Positions 1 through 8,208 of a stretch of DNA of 64,000 nucleotides are shown piece after piece. The DNA comes from DAHUYF01 sp035945115. GTDB lineage: Bacteria > Pseudomonadota > Alphaproteobacteria > ATCC43930 > CGMCC-115725. Below the pieces are notes generated by a model. It saw nothing but the letters and a program-made list of their open reading frames with translations. It did not search any database and was not told the DNA's origin. The stretch is from positions 11,461 to 75,460 of the forward strand of contig DASZAN010000168.1 in the NCBI GenBank assembly GCA_035945115.1, in the 5' to 3' direction. The position numbers and the translations under genes were made by a program. The first letter of the stretch is position 1; each line of letters begins with the position of its first letter.

Positions 1-304
1 CCAGCAACACGATTGCGCGGTTGGAGAAACCCTTGGACTGCGTCACATCCCAGGTCGAGAAGATGTAACCGGCGGTCTTACCGTCGCGATAGGCAGCAGC
101 GGCGGGCGGCATGCCCTCGGCGGGACCGATCCGATCCGCACCGGGAAAGACGACGGGCAGGATCTCCGGCGTAAGGTATTGCGTGACAGTTTCACCGGGA
201 CGCGGCTCTTCGCCGAGCGCAGCGACGGCGGGAAGCGCTGGGCCAGCGGCGAGGCAAGCAATAAGCGCGAAAAGCGCCAGCGCCTTGCGCCATTGCCGAG
301 CCAT
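1..304 (-). CDS. NosR/NirI-type regulatory flavoprotein, N-terminal part (runs off left edge)
   Basis: Only the first 101 residues lie in the window, read from an ATG at 304 with a strong GGGAGGGG ribosome site just upstream. Residues 1-29 form a Sec signal peptide (core ALALFALIACLAAG). The following FPGADRIGP (53-61) and GYIFSTWDV (79-87) are the opening signature of NosR/NirI proteins, membrane proteins with a periplasmic FMN-binding domain, several membrane segments and 4Fe-4S clusters that support N2O reductase or nitrite reductase. The gene is in the same direction as the CO dehydrogenase operon, 107 bases after its last gene, a gap without an obvious terminator. The rest of the protein, and whether nosZ follows, are outside the window; another FMN-binding-domain protein is possible. 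Confidence 0.72.
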   Translation of the reverse strand, partial: MARQWRKALALFALIACLAAGPALPAVAALGEEPRPGETVTQYLTPEILPVVFPGADRIGPAEGMPPAAAAYRDGKTAGYIFSTWDVTQSKGFSNRAIVLL

Positions 305-411
305 CGCCCGCCCCTCCCTAGTCGAGCAATCCTATCACGGCGAGAGCTCGCTCGGTCGCACCCTTCAGGAGGAGATGCGACCGCAGCAGCACGCCAAGTA
401 CTGGCACGGCA

Positions 412-1254
412 TCACGCGAGCGCTTGGACTGCGCCAGCTTCGCGGTTCGACATGCCAATCGCCGCCCGGCGGCGCGCGATGATCTCCGCCATGATCGAGA
501 GCGCAATTTCCGCCGGCTCGATGGCGTGAATGTCGAGACCGGCCGGCGCCTTGAGCCGCGCGATCCTGTCCTCGCTGAGGACGCCTTGCTCGCGGATTTG
601 GCGCGACAGGACCTGCGCTTTCCGCCGACTGCCGACGAAGGCGACATAGTTGGCGCCGCTGGCGAGCGCGGCGGCGAGCGCTTCGCGATCGCGCTTGCCT
701 TGCGTCGCCACCGCGATCCAATCGTCGGCGATGATGGCGAGGGATGAAAGGTCGAAGCCGCTCACGCGCTCGTCGGCCTCACCGAATAGGCCCTGGTCGT
801 CGGCCAGCGCGGCGACCGCGATACGGTAGCCCAAGCGCCGGCCGAGATCGGCGAGCGCCAGCGCCACCGGTGATGCGCCGCAGACGATGAGACGTGGCGC
901 GCGGCGGAGCGGTTCGACAAAGAGATCGACGGTGCCACCGCTTGGGCAGGCGCTGCGATGGAGCTCGGTGCCGTCGATATCGACGCTCGCCGTCGCCTGA
1001 TCCTGGGGCTTGACGCGGATGAGCCGCGGCCGACCTTCCGCCAGGACGGCGGCGGCGGTCTTGCGGATCGCCGCCTGGACACACCCACCCCCCAGCAACC
1101 CGCGGATTGTGCCGTCCCTCAGCACCACGGCCTTCGCCCCCGCTTTGGCGGAGGTCGCGTCTTGCGTGCGCACGACCGTGACGACGCAGAAATCCTCGCC
1201 GCGTTGCCGGAGATCGGCGATGAGCGCGAACGGGTCTTCGACGGCGGGAGTCAT
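412..1254 (-). CDS. coxF: CoxF, XdhC/CoxI-family maturation factor of CO dehydrogenase
   Basis: A 280-residue XdhC/CoxI family protein. It has the N-terminal domain with the GGGCVQAAI motif and a C-terminal Rossmann-like domain containing FVGSRRKAQVL and the typical ending GLDIHAIEPAEIALSIMAEI. XdhC proteins bind molybdenum cofactor and help insert its terminal sulfido ligand into molybdenum hydroxylases. By position, last in coxMSLDEF, it corresponds to CoxF of carboxidotrophs. The ATG at 1254 has an excellent GAGGAGG ribosome site and lies 12 bases after coxE. Family assignment is firm; its specific target, CoxL, is inferred from the operon. Confidence 0.9.
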   Translation of the reverse strand: MTPAVEDPFALIADLRQRGEDFCVVTVVRTQDATSAKAGAKAVVLRDGTIRGLLGGGCVQAAIRKTAAAVLAEGRPRLIRVKPQDQATASVDIDGTELHRSACPSGGTVDLFVEPLRRAPRLIVCGASPVALALADLGRRLGYRIAVAALADDQGLFGEADERVSGFDLSSLAIIADDWIAVATQGKRDREALAAALASGANYVAFVGSRRKAQVLSRQIREQGVLSEDRIARLKAPAGLDIHAIEPAEIALSIMAEIIARRRAAIGMSNREAGAVQALA

Positions 1255-1266
1255 GACCTCCTCCTC

Positions 1267-2451
1267 TCAGAGTCGCGCAAACTCGTCTTCGAGCGTCGCC
1301 AGGCTCGCCAGCGAATGCGCCGCAGCGAAGCAATCGATGAACGGCATCGCCGCCGCCATGGCCCGCGCCACCGGCGCATAGTCGCGCCAGCCCAGGAGCG
1401 GGTTGAGCCAAATCAGGCGGCGGGCGCGGCCCTTCAATCGCCGCAGCTCGACGGCAATCATCTCGGGCGGATCGGTATCGTAGCCGTCGCTCATGATGAT
1501 GACGACGCTGCGAGAATTCAGCGCCTCGCGCGCGTAACGGTCATTGAAGGTCTTGAGCGCAGTGGCGATCTGCGTACCGCCGCCGAAGCCTTCCACCATC
1601 AGCGAGAGCCGGTCCATGGCGCGGCGGCGATCGCCCTCGCGCAGCACATCGGTCAAATGGATGAGCCGGGTGTGGAAAGCGAAAGCGTCGGCCTTGAGCC
1701 AACAGCCGAGCAGGCCGCGGACGAAACTTAGGAGAAAGCGGCTGTAGAGGCGCATCGATCCGGATACGTCGAGGAGGAGGACGAGATTGACCGGCCGCTC
1801 CGGGCGCTGCTTGCGCAGCAGCTCGATGGGCTCTCCGCCACGAGAGAGATTGCGCCGGAGCGTGCGGCGGAGGTCGACGACGTCGCCGCGGCGCGCCGGC
1901 AAGCGCCGGCGGCTCAAGCGATAGCGCAAGGCGCGCGCTAAGCTCTCGGCGATGCGCTCGGCTTCTGCGATATCTTCGGCACGGCTGAGGCGGGCGAGAT
2001 CGGCGCGCATCAGCGCCTCGCGCCGGCTCGCGATGATCGGCGCTGGCGTTTCCGGCGCATCCCCGCCGTCGCCGGCCTCGTCCGGCTCGAGCGGCCGCAC
2101 CGCTTCGGCTTGCGCGCCTGCCGGCAGCACGCGGCGCCAGATCGGCGAGGGGCCGCGCTCGCGCTCACCGCCGCCCGGCGTTAGTGTGGCCGCCGTCTTG
2201 ATCCCGCGCCCGAACCAATAAGCGGCGAAGAGCTCATCGAAGCGCTCCCACTCCCCGCGCTCGCCCGCAAGCATGGTCTTGAGGCCGAGCCGGGTTGCGA
2301 CCGCGTCGGGCGGGTCGATGGCGGCGATGAGCGACACTGCGGCTTCCGCTTCCGCCGGACCCACGGTGAAACCGTTGTTCCGAAGGTGCGCTAGAAAGCC
2401 GCGCACGCGCGCGACAGGCGCCGCCCCGGTCATGCCCGGCGCGCCGCTCAT
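1267..2451 (-). CDS. coxE: CoxE, von Willebrand factor A domain protein for CO dehydrogenase maturation
   Basis: A 394-residue CoxE-like protein. The N-terminal half is helical and charged, with a Pro/Glu-rich linker around residues 95-140. The C-terminal half is a VWA domain with the metal-ion-dependent adhesion site DVSGS at 228-232 and the later IIMSDGYDTDPPEM segment. In carboxidotrophic bacteria CoxE works with the AAA+ protein CoxD to build the Cu-S-Mo centre of CoxL in the cytoplasm. Its ATG overlaps the coxD stop by four bases (ATGA), so the two are translationally coupled, as expected for an AAA+/VWA chaperone pair. There is no signal peptide or membrane segment. Confidence 0.9.
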   Translation of the reverse strand: MSGAPGMTGAAPVARVRGFLAHLRNNGFTVGPAEAEAAVSLIAAIDPPDAVATRLGLKTMLAGERGEWERFDELFAAYWFGRGIKTAATLTPGGGERERGPSPIWRRVLPAGAQAEAVRPLEPDEAGDGGDAPETPAPIIASRREALMRADLARLSRAEDIAEAERIAESLARALRYRLSRRRLPARRGDVVDLRRTLRRNLSRGGEPIELLRKQRPERPVNLVLLLDVSGSMRLYSRFLLSFVRGLLGCWLKADAFAFHTRLIHLTDVLREGDRRRAMDRLSLMVEGFGGGTQIATALKTFNDRYAREALNSRSVVIIMSDGYDTDPPEMIAVELRRLKGRARRLIWLNPLLGWRDYAPVARAMAAAMPFIDCFAAAHSLASLATLEDEFARL

Positions 2452-3329
2452 GCGACCTTGCCGATGAGCCGGGCGCTTACTTCCGCCGGCACCGATTTGA
2501 GATCGGCCTCGGTCTTGAGGAGGCAGAGCAGGCTCGCCTGCACGGCGCGGTGATCGGTGTCGAGCGCGCGAATGTCGAGCCCTATGAGCGCGCTCGCCCA
2601 GTCGATGGTCTCGGCGATGCCTGGCTTCTTTTCGAGATTTTCACGGCGCAACAATTGAACGAAACGTACGATTTGCGCGGCGAGCCGCTCGTCGACGCCC
2701 GGCAGGCGGGCGCGCAGAATCGTCAGCTCCTTGGTCTCATCGGGGAAATCGACGTAGCTGTAGAGACAGCGGCGGCGCAGCGCGTCCGAGAGAGCGCGCG
2801 TGCCGTTGGAGGTCAGAATCACATGCGGGACCGAGCGCGCGCGAATGGTGCCGAGCTCGGGGATCGTCACTTGGAAATCGGAAAGGATTTCGAGGAGAAA
2901 AGCCTCGAACTCCTCATCGGCGCGGTCGATCTCGTCGATCAACAGGACGGGCGACGTCTCCTGCGAGATCGATTCCAGGAGTGGGCGGCGCAACAGGTAA
3001 GGCTCGGAAAAAACCTGCCGCTCGATGGCGTCGGCCGAAAGCTGGTCCCGCTCATGGGCGCGAATCGCCAGCAGCTGTCGTTGGTAATTCCACTCATAGA
3101 GCGTCGCGTTAGCGTCGAGGCCCTCGTAGCACTGGAGTCGGATGAGGCGGGTTTCGAGCACCGCCGCCATCGCCTTCGCCACCTCGGTCTTGCCGACACC
3201 CGCCTCGCCTTCGATGAGCAGCGGCCGCTTCAACCCGACCATGAGGCAAAGCGCCATCGCCAGGCTGTCACCGGCGATATAGCCGACACCGGCGAGGTCT
3301 TGCTGCAGCGGCTTGAAGTCGAGCGTCAC
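2448..3329 (-). CDS. coxD: CoxD, MoxR-type AAA+ ATPase for CO dehydrogenase maturation
   Basis: A 293-residue AAA+ ATPase of the MoxR/CoxD type. Walker A is GEAGVGKT at 41-48; Walker B is LLIDEID near 129-135; a sensor-1 segment HVILTSNGTR and an arginine-rich ALRRRC stretch follow. CoxD is needed in Oligotropha (Afipia) carboxidovorans for sulfuration of molybdenum and insertion of copper into apo-CoxL. The gene follows coxL after 40 bases and overlaps coxE by four. Length and motif spacing are normal. The general MoxR assignment is certain; the CoxD role rests on the operon. Confidence 0.92.
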   Translation of the reverse strand: MTLDFKPLQQDLAGVGYIAGDSLAMALCLMVGLKRPLLIEGEAGVGKTEVAKAMAAVLETRLIRLQCYEGLDANATLYEWNYQRQLLAIRAHERDQLSADAIERQVFSEPYLLRRPLLESISQETSPVLLIDEIDRADEEFEAFLLEILSDFQVTIPELGTIRARSVPHVILTSNGTRALSDALRRRCLYSYVDFPDETKELTILRARLPGVDERLAAQIVRFVQLLRRENLEKKPGIAETIDWASALIGLDIRALDTDHRAVQASLLCLLKTEADLKSVPAEVSARLIGKVA

Positions 3330-3369
3330 GGGCGATGCCGGCTACGCCGTGATTCGCTGCCCGCCCGTC

Positions 3370-5790
3370 TCAGCGGGTGAGCCCCAACCGCTGTGCCGTC
3401 TTCCATACGCGCCAATGGTCGTGCGGCATCGGCGTGTGCGTCAGCCCCAAATGCGCGAAGGCATCGTTGACCGCGTTCGAGAACGCCGAGACGCCGCCGA
3501 CATTGGGCGATTCGCCCACGCCCTTGGCGCCGATCGGATGATGCGGCGAGGGCGTCGTCGTGTAGTCGGTCTCCCACGCCGGGGTCTCGACCGCGGTCGG
3601 GAGGAAGTAGTCGAGCAGGCTGGCGTTCTTGACGTTGCCGTACTCGTCGTAGGCGATCTCTTGTCCCATGGCGATGCCGAGCGCTTCGGTCAATCCGCCA
3701 TGCACCTGGCCCTCGATGATCATCGGGTTGATGCGCGTGCCGCAATCATCGAGCGCATAAAAGCGGCGGACGTCGGTGACGCCGGTGTCGACATCGATAT
3801 CGACGACGCAAACATAGGCGCCGAAGGGGTAGGTCATGTTGGGGGGATCGTAGTAGCTTACCGCCTCGAGTCCCGGCTCCATGCCGGGTGGCACCTTGTT
3901 GTAGGCGGCAAAGGCGAGCTCGGCCATGGTCTTGAACCGCTCTGGCGCGCCTTTGACGCGGAAGCGGTCGACATCCCATTCGAGATCGTCGTCGTGCACC
4001 TCGAGCAAGTACGCCGCGATCATCTGCGCCTTGGCGCGAATCTTGCGGCCCGCCATCGCCGTGGCCGCACCCGCGACCGGCGTCGAGCGCGAGCCGTAAG
4101 TGCCGAGGCCATAGGGCGCCGTATCGGTATCGCCCTCTTCCACCGTGATGTTGGCGGCGGGAATGCCGATCTCGGAGGCGAGGATCTGCGCGAAGGTCGT
4201 GGCGTGACCCTGGCCCTGGCTGATGGTGCCAAGGCGCGCGATCGCGCTTCCGGTCGGATGGACGCGGATTTCGCAGCTGTCGAACATGCCGAGGCCCAAG
4301 ATGTCGCAATTCTTGATCGGCCCAGCACCGACAATCTCGGTGAAGAAGCTGACGCCGACGCCCATCAGCTTTCGCGTCTGCCCGCGGGCAAAGGCGTCGC
4401 GGTTCTTGCGCTGCTCCTCGCGCAAGCCCGCGTAATCGACCGCGTTCATAGCCTTGTCGAGCGCCGTGTGATAATCGCCGCTGTCGTATTCCCAGCCCAA
4501 GGCCGATTGGTAGGGGAATTGCTCCTTCTTGATGAAGTTGCGGCGACGCACGTCGGCCGGGTCGAGGTTCAGCTTGCGGGCGAGCACGTCCATCATGCGC
4601 TCGATGAAATAAGATGCTTCGGTGACGCGGAACGAGCAGCGATAAGCGACGCCGCCCGGCGCCTTGTTGGTGTAGACGCCGTCGACGCTGAGATGCGCCA
4701 CCGGAATGTCGTATGAGCCCGTGCAGATGCTGAAGAAGCCCGCCGGATACTTGGTGGGATCAGCGCAGGCATCGAAGGCGCCGTGATCGGCGAGCACATG
4801 GCAGCGCAAGCCTGTGATGCGGCCGTCCTTGGTCGCGGCAATCTCGCCGGTCATGTGGTAGTCGCGGGCGAAGGCCGTAGCGATGAGATTCTCCATGCGG
4901 TCTTCGACCCATTTCACCGGCACGCCCAGGACGATCGAGGCGACGATCGAGCAGATGTATCCGGGATAGACGCCGACCTTGTTGCCGAAGCCGCCGCCGA
5001 TATCGGGCGAGATGATGCGGATCTTGTGCTCGGGAATGCCGGAGATGAGCGAGGCGACCGTGCGCACCGCGTGCGGCGCCTGGAACGTCCCCCAGACGGT
5101 GAGCTGGCCGTTCACCTTGTCCATCGAGGCGACGCAGCCGCAGGTCTCGAGCGGACAGGGATGGACACGCTGATAGACGATGAGCTCTTTCGCCACCACC
5201 TCGGCACCCGCCAAGGCGCGAGCCGTGCCGTCGGCATCGCCTACTTCCCAGGTGAAGATGTGGTTATGGTGCTTGCGCTTGCCATGCGCGCCTTCGGTCT
5301 TGCCGGCGAGATCGTCGCGCAGAACCGGCGCATTCGGTACCATCGACTTGTTGGGATCGACGATCGCCGGCAGCTCCTCGTACTCGACCTCGATGAGGTC
5401 GGCGGCGTCGGCGGCGATATAGCGATTCTCGGCGACGACGAAGGCGACCTCTTGTCCCTGAAACAGCACCTTTTCGTCGGCGAGAACCGCCTGCACGTCA
5501 CCCGCGAGCGTCGGCATGTAGTGGAGCTTGAGCGGCTTCAGATCGGCCGCGGTCAGCACCGCCTTGACGCCCGGCAGCGCCTTCGCCGCATCGATCTTGA
5601 TCGATTTGATACGGGCATGGCCGTAGGGCGAGCGCACGAGATCGCCGAACAGCATGCCCGGCAGCTTCATGTCGTCGACGTAGTGGCCCTTACCCTGGGT
5701 GAAGCGCGCGTCCTCGACGCGTTTGCGCTTGGTGCCGAGACCTTCGAGCTTCTGGGTGCGGGCTTCGGCGGTTTCGACGGCGGCGCTCAT
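3370..5790 (-). CDS. coxL: Aerobic CO dehydrogenase, large (molybdopterin) subunit, form I
   Basis: An 806-residue molybdenum hydroxylase large subunit, close to the 809 residues of the O. carboxidovorans enzyme. It oxidises CO with water to CO2, two protons and two electrons at a Mo-S-Cu centre. The decisive motif is AYRCSFR at residues 382-388: Cys385 is the copper-binding cysteine that separates true form I CoxL from the AYRGAGR form II relatives. The catalytic glutamate is in KGVGESPNVGG near the C-terminus, and QAPHAVR and GGGFGNK are cofactor-binding segments. The ATG at 5790 overlaps the coxS stop by four bases. Expected cytoplasmic, as a (LMS)2 complex at the inner face of the membrane. 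Confidence 0.97.
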   Translation of the reverse strand: MSAAVETAEARTQKLEGLGTKRKRVEDARFTQGKGHYVDDMKLPGMLFGDLVRSPYGHARIKSIKIDAAKALPGVKAVLTAADLKPLKLHYMPTLAGDVQAVLADEKVLFQGQEVAFVVAENRYIAADAADLIEVEYEELPAIVDPNKSMVPNAPVLRDDLAGKTEGAHGKRKHHNHIFTWEVGDADGTARALAGAEVVAKELIVYQRVHPCPLETCGCVASMDKVNGQLTVWGTFQAPHAVRTVASLISGIPEHKIRIISPDIGGGFGNKVGVYPGYICSIVASIVLGVPVKWVEDRMENLIATAFARDYHMTGEIAATKDGRITGLRCHVLADHGAFDACADPTKYPAGFFSICTGSYDIPVAHLSVDGVYTNKAPGGVAYRCSFRVTEASYFIERMMDVLARKLNLDPADVRRRNFIKKEQFPYQSALGWEYDSGDYHTALDKAMNAVDYAGLREEQRKNRDAFARGQTRKLMGVGVSFFTEIVGAGPIKNCDILGLGMFDSCEIRVHPTGSAIARLGTISQGQGHATTFAQILASEIGIPAANITVEEGDTDTAPYGLGTYGSRSTPVAGAATAMAGRKIRAKAQMIAAYLLEVHDDDLEWDVDRFRVKGAPERFKTMAELAFAAYNKVPPGMEPGLEAVSYYDPPNMTYPFGAYVCVVDIDVDTGVTDVRRFYALDDCGTRINPMIIEGQVHGGLTEALGIAMGQEIAYDEYGNVKNASLLDYFLPTAVETPAWETDYTTTPSPHHPIGAKGVGESPNVGGVSAFSNAVNDAFAHLGLTHTPMPHDHWRVWKTAQRLGLTR

Positions 5791-6281
5791 TCTGCGGCCT
5801 CCTTCGCGGCATTCATGCGCTCGGCGGCGGCATGGATCGCCTTGGCGATGTTCTGATACCCGGTGCAGCGGCAGAGATTGCCGGAAATGCCGATGCGGAT
5901 CTCGGCCTCGCTCGGGTTGGGATTTTCCTGCAGCAGACGGTAGGCACGTGTGATCATGCCCGGCGTGCAGAAGCCGCATTGCAGACCGTGATGCTCACGG
6001 AATGCCTCCTGCAGGGGATGAAGCGCACCGCCGGGATCGGCAAGACCTTCGATGGTGAGGATTTGCGCGCCATTGGCCTGTGCCGCAAACATGGTGCAGG
6101 ACTTCACCGATTTGCCGTTGAGGTCGACCGTGCACGCCCCGCAATGGCTGGTGTCGCAGCCGATATGCGGTCCGGTGAGGCCGAGCTCCTCGCGCAGGAA
6201 ATGGATGAGCAGCAGGCGCGGATCGGCCAAAGCTTCGACCGCGCGGCCGTTGACGGTCATCTTGAGATGAATCTTTGACAT
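5787..6281 (-). CDS. coxS: CO dehydrogenase, small iron-sulfur subunit
   Basis: A 164-residue subunit carrying two [2Fe-2S] clusters that pass electrons from the molybdenum centre to the FAD of CoxM. The plant-ferredoxin-like N-terminal cluster uses Cys42, 47, 50 and 62 (GCDTSHCGAC...SC); the helical C-terminal domain uses Cys102, 105, 137 and 139 (CGFC...CRC). All eight ligands are present. The start MSKIHLKMTVNG at 6281 has a GGAGGGG ribosome site; it lies 20 bases after coxM and overlaps coxL by four. Length matches the family (about 165). Confidence 0.96.
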   Translation of the reverse strand: MSKIHLKMTVNGRAVEALADPRLLLIHFLREELGLTGPHIGCDTSHCGACTVDLNGKSVKSCTMFAAQANGAQILTIEGLADPGGALHPLQEAFREHHGLQCGFCTPGMITRAYRLLQENPNPSEAEIRIGISGNLCRCTGYQNIAKAIHAAAERMNAAKEAAE

Positions 6282-6301
6282 GAGCTTCCCCTCCGCTCCT
6301 C

Positions 6302-7165
6302 TCAGGCCGCACGTTCCCGGGCGCGCCGGATGGCACGCTCGACCATCACGCCCAGCACATGGGTGCGGAAATCCGCGGGACCGCGGCCGTCGGCCGCTGG
6401 TTGCGCGATCGCCGTCGCTTGGCGGACCGCGGCAACGATGGCCGTGCCGTCGAGCGCCGTGCCGACCAAGGCTTGACCGGCCGCCGCGGCGAAGAGCGGC
6501 GTGCCTGCGACATTGGTGAGGCCGACCGCGGCCGCCGTGCACTTCCCCTGCGCAACGGTGAGAATGATGGCTGCCGCCGCGGTCGCGTAGTCGCCGACCT
6601 TACGCTTTTGTTTCTCGTAGGCGTGGCCGTGACCAGGCGGCGGACTCGGAATGCGGACGGCGGTCAAGATTTCATTCGCCGCGAGGGCGGTGGCAAATGG
6701 CCCCTGATAGAACTCGCGCGCGCGAATCTCACGCTCGCCGCCCGGTCCCCGCACGCGATAGCGCGCATCGAGCGCCATCATCACCGCCGGCATGTCATTG
6801 CCGGGATCGCCATTGGCGACGTTGCCGCCGAGCGTACCGAGCGCTCGAACCTGCGGGTCTGCGATCTGCCGCGAGGTCTCGGCGATGATCGGGCATTTGG
6901 CGGCGAGCAAGGGATCGGCGATGAGCTCTTGCTGGGTGACGAGCGCGCCGATCGCAAGCACGCCAGCCTCCTCGCGCACGCCGCGCAATTCCTGGAGATC
7001 TTGCAGATCGACCAGATGGTCGGGTCGTGCCAGACGCAGCTTCATCATGGGAATGAGGCTGTGCCCCCCGGCGACGACCCGTGCAGCCTCGCCATGGGCC
7101 GCCAAGAGGCCGATCGCCTCGTCAATGCTGCGCGGACGATGATAGTCGAATGGCGCCGGTATCAT
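6302..7165 (-). CDS. coxM: CO dehydrogenase, medium FAD-binding subunit
   Basis: A 287-residue flavoprotein of the VAO/PCMH fold that takes electrons from CoxS and delivers them to quinone. The two FAD-binding motifs are AGGHS at 32-36 and TLGGN at 111-115, spaced as in characterised CoxM, followed by NGDPGND. I chose the ATG at 7165 because the family begins MIP..FDYHRP and because GGGGGAGGG sits five to six bases before it; an in-frame GTG at 7171 lies too close to that site. This is the first gene of coxMSLDEF, so the promoter should lie in 7172-7302. Confidence 0.95.
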   Translation of the reverse strand: MIPAPFDYHRPRSIDEAIGLLAAHGEAARVVAGGHSLIPMMKLRLARPDHLVDLQDLQELRGVREEAGVLAIGALVTQQELIADPLLAAKCPIIAETSRQIADPQVRALGTLGGNVANGDPGNDMPAVMMALDARYRVRGPGGEREIRAREFYQGPFATALAANEILTAVRIPSPPPGHGHAYEKQKRKVGDYATAAAAIILTVAQGKCTAAAVGLTNVAGTPLFAAAAGQALVGTALDGTAIVAAVRQATAIAQPAADGRGPADFRTHVLGVMVERAIRRARERAA

Positions 7166-7302
7166 GCGCACCCTCCCCCTATGGTCGCGGTCCGCGGTTT
7201 TTTCCGCTTCCGGCTGGGCCGGTTGGACCTCGTTATCGGATAGAGGATATCCCTCTCTCGCTCGCCTGAACAGAGCCTAATGCCGCGGCGATTGCTTCGC
7301 GG
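7166..7302 (-). promoter_or_regulatory. Leader and probable promoter region of coxMSLDEF
   Basis: These 137 bases separate the upstream lipoprotein gene from coxM on the same strand and are the only sizeable gap before the operon. They contain the coxM ribosome site (about 7172-7178) and, some 80 bases before the start, an inverted repeat AGAGG-N5-CCTCT (7242-7246 with 7252-7256) beside an AT-richer stretch that could serve as a -10 region. A CCGCG/CGCGG hairpin-like element follows the lipoprotein stop. No unambiguous -35/-10 pair is visible, so the operator reading is a guess. Confidence 0.35.
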
Positions 7303-7830
7303 TTATTGTGCCGGGGCGTTGCGCTGGCGGTTGCTCTCGAGCTGCTGCTGGCTGAGCTGCAAGCCCACCAGCACGACATAGCTGCCGGCGCTCGCGGGAT
7401 CCTTGAGCGGCAAATGCTCGGTGATGGTATCGGTGACGCGCATCCGGTCCTGCTTCGGCGCGAAAGCAGCACGGAGCGCGAAATTCTCCTTGGCGACGAT
7501 GTTCTGCGCGCGATCGGCAATGGCGACGAAATAGGTGAAGTCACCGTTGCGGAATTGCGGGTCAGTGCGGATGACGACGAAGCTGATGGCGGTGTCGACG
7601 CGGACTCCGCCTTTCTCGCGATGACAGTTCGCAGTCGCCGATGCGAGCTTCACGCCGAATTGGATGTCTTGCGGATTGGTCGCGTCGGGCCGCGCGAGCG
7701 TGTAGGAATCGAGATTGGGCGCGATGAGCGCCGAGGGACAATCCGGGGCTTTGTCCTTGTCGCGGCTGCTGCATGCGACGAGCAGCGCAAGGACGCCAAG
7801 GGCCGTGGCGCGAAGGAGGCGCTGCCGCAT
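7303..7830 (-). CDS. Predicted outer-membrane or periplasmic lipoprotein, unknown function
   Basis: A 175-residue protein with a type II signal peptide: the hydrophobic run LGVLALLVAC ends in a lipobox LLVAC with the acylated Cys20. The mature part resembles no family I can name with confidence. It has repeated strand-like segments (ISFVVIRTDPQF, FTYFVAIADR, YVVLVGLQLS), suggesting a beta-sandwich, and a Gln-rich tail. The start ATG at 7830 overlaps the stop of the CDGSH gene by one base (TGATG), so the two are coupled. Whether it reads on into the coxM operon is unknown. Confidence 0.75.
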   Translation of the reverse strand: MRQRLLRATALGVLALLVACSSRDKDKAPDCPSALIAPNLDSYTLARPDATNPQDIQFGVKLASATANCHREKGGVRVDTAISFVVIRTDPQFRNGDFTYFVAIADRAQNIVAKENFALRAAFAPKQDRMRVTDTITEHLPLKDPASAGSYVVLVGLQLSQQQLESNRQRNAPAQ

Positions 7831-8069
7831 CAGAGCCGGTTGTGCGAGCCGTCGCAGAAGGGCTTGGTGCCCGTTCCCTTGCAGCCGCAGAGCCAGACCT
7901 GCTGTGCCTCGGCTACGGTGAAGGGCACGGGCGTGATGCCGGTACCACGGTGCGAGCCATCGCAGAACGGCTGCGATTTGCTGCGGCCACAGGCGCACCA
8001 CCAATATTCGCGCTCGGCTTCGACGGCGGCGGCGTAAGGACTCTTTTGCGCCGGGATCGCTTGGCTCAT
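7830..8069 (-). CDS. Double CDGSH iron-sulfur domain protein
   Basis: A 79-residue protein made almost wholly of two CDGSH motifs, CACGRSKSQPFCDGSH and CGCKGTGTKPFCDGSH, each supplying three Cys and one His for a [2Fe-2S] cluster, with YWWCAC before the first. Bacterial double-CDGSH proteins are small soluble cytoplasmic electron or cluster carriers of uncertain role. The ATG at 8069 has a GAGGAGG ribosome site. The gene is first of a two-gene unit with the lipoprotein and diverges from thrB. An accessory electron-transfer role for the nearby CO dehydrogenase is conceivable but unsupported. Confidence 0.9.
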   Translation of the reverse strand: MSQAIPAQKSPYAAAVEAEREYWWCACGRSKSQPFCDGSHRGTGITPVPFTVAEAQQVWLCGCKGTGTKPFCDGSHNRL

Positions 8070-8208
8070 CTAGCTCTCTCTCGCCCTCCTCGCCTATACT
8101 GCGGCGTCCGCTCAGCGCCGCGGCGTCGCGCGGAACTCTATGCGACCGCCGCCGGCCATACAAGGGTTTGCGACGGCACGCGCGGCTCTGCCGCGCGAGG
8201 AAGACGGG

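Noticed and set aside
3313..5856. Long plus-strand frames (3313-4716 and 4783-5856) opposite coxL
   Set aside because: coxL is certain on the minus strand; these frames lack ribosome sites and recognisable motifs.
5791..5979. N-terminal extension of coxL by 63 residues
   Set aside because: The extension overlaps the coxS C-terminus in another frame, is Arg/His-rich, and the internal ATG at 5790 gives the family N-terminus with a four-base overlap.
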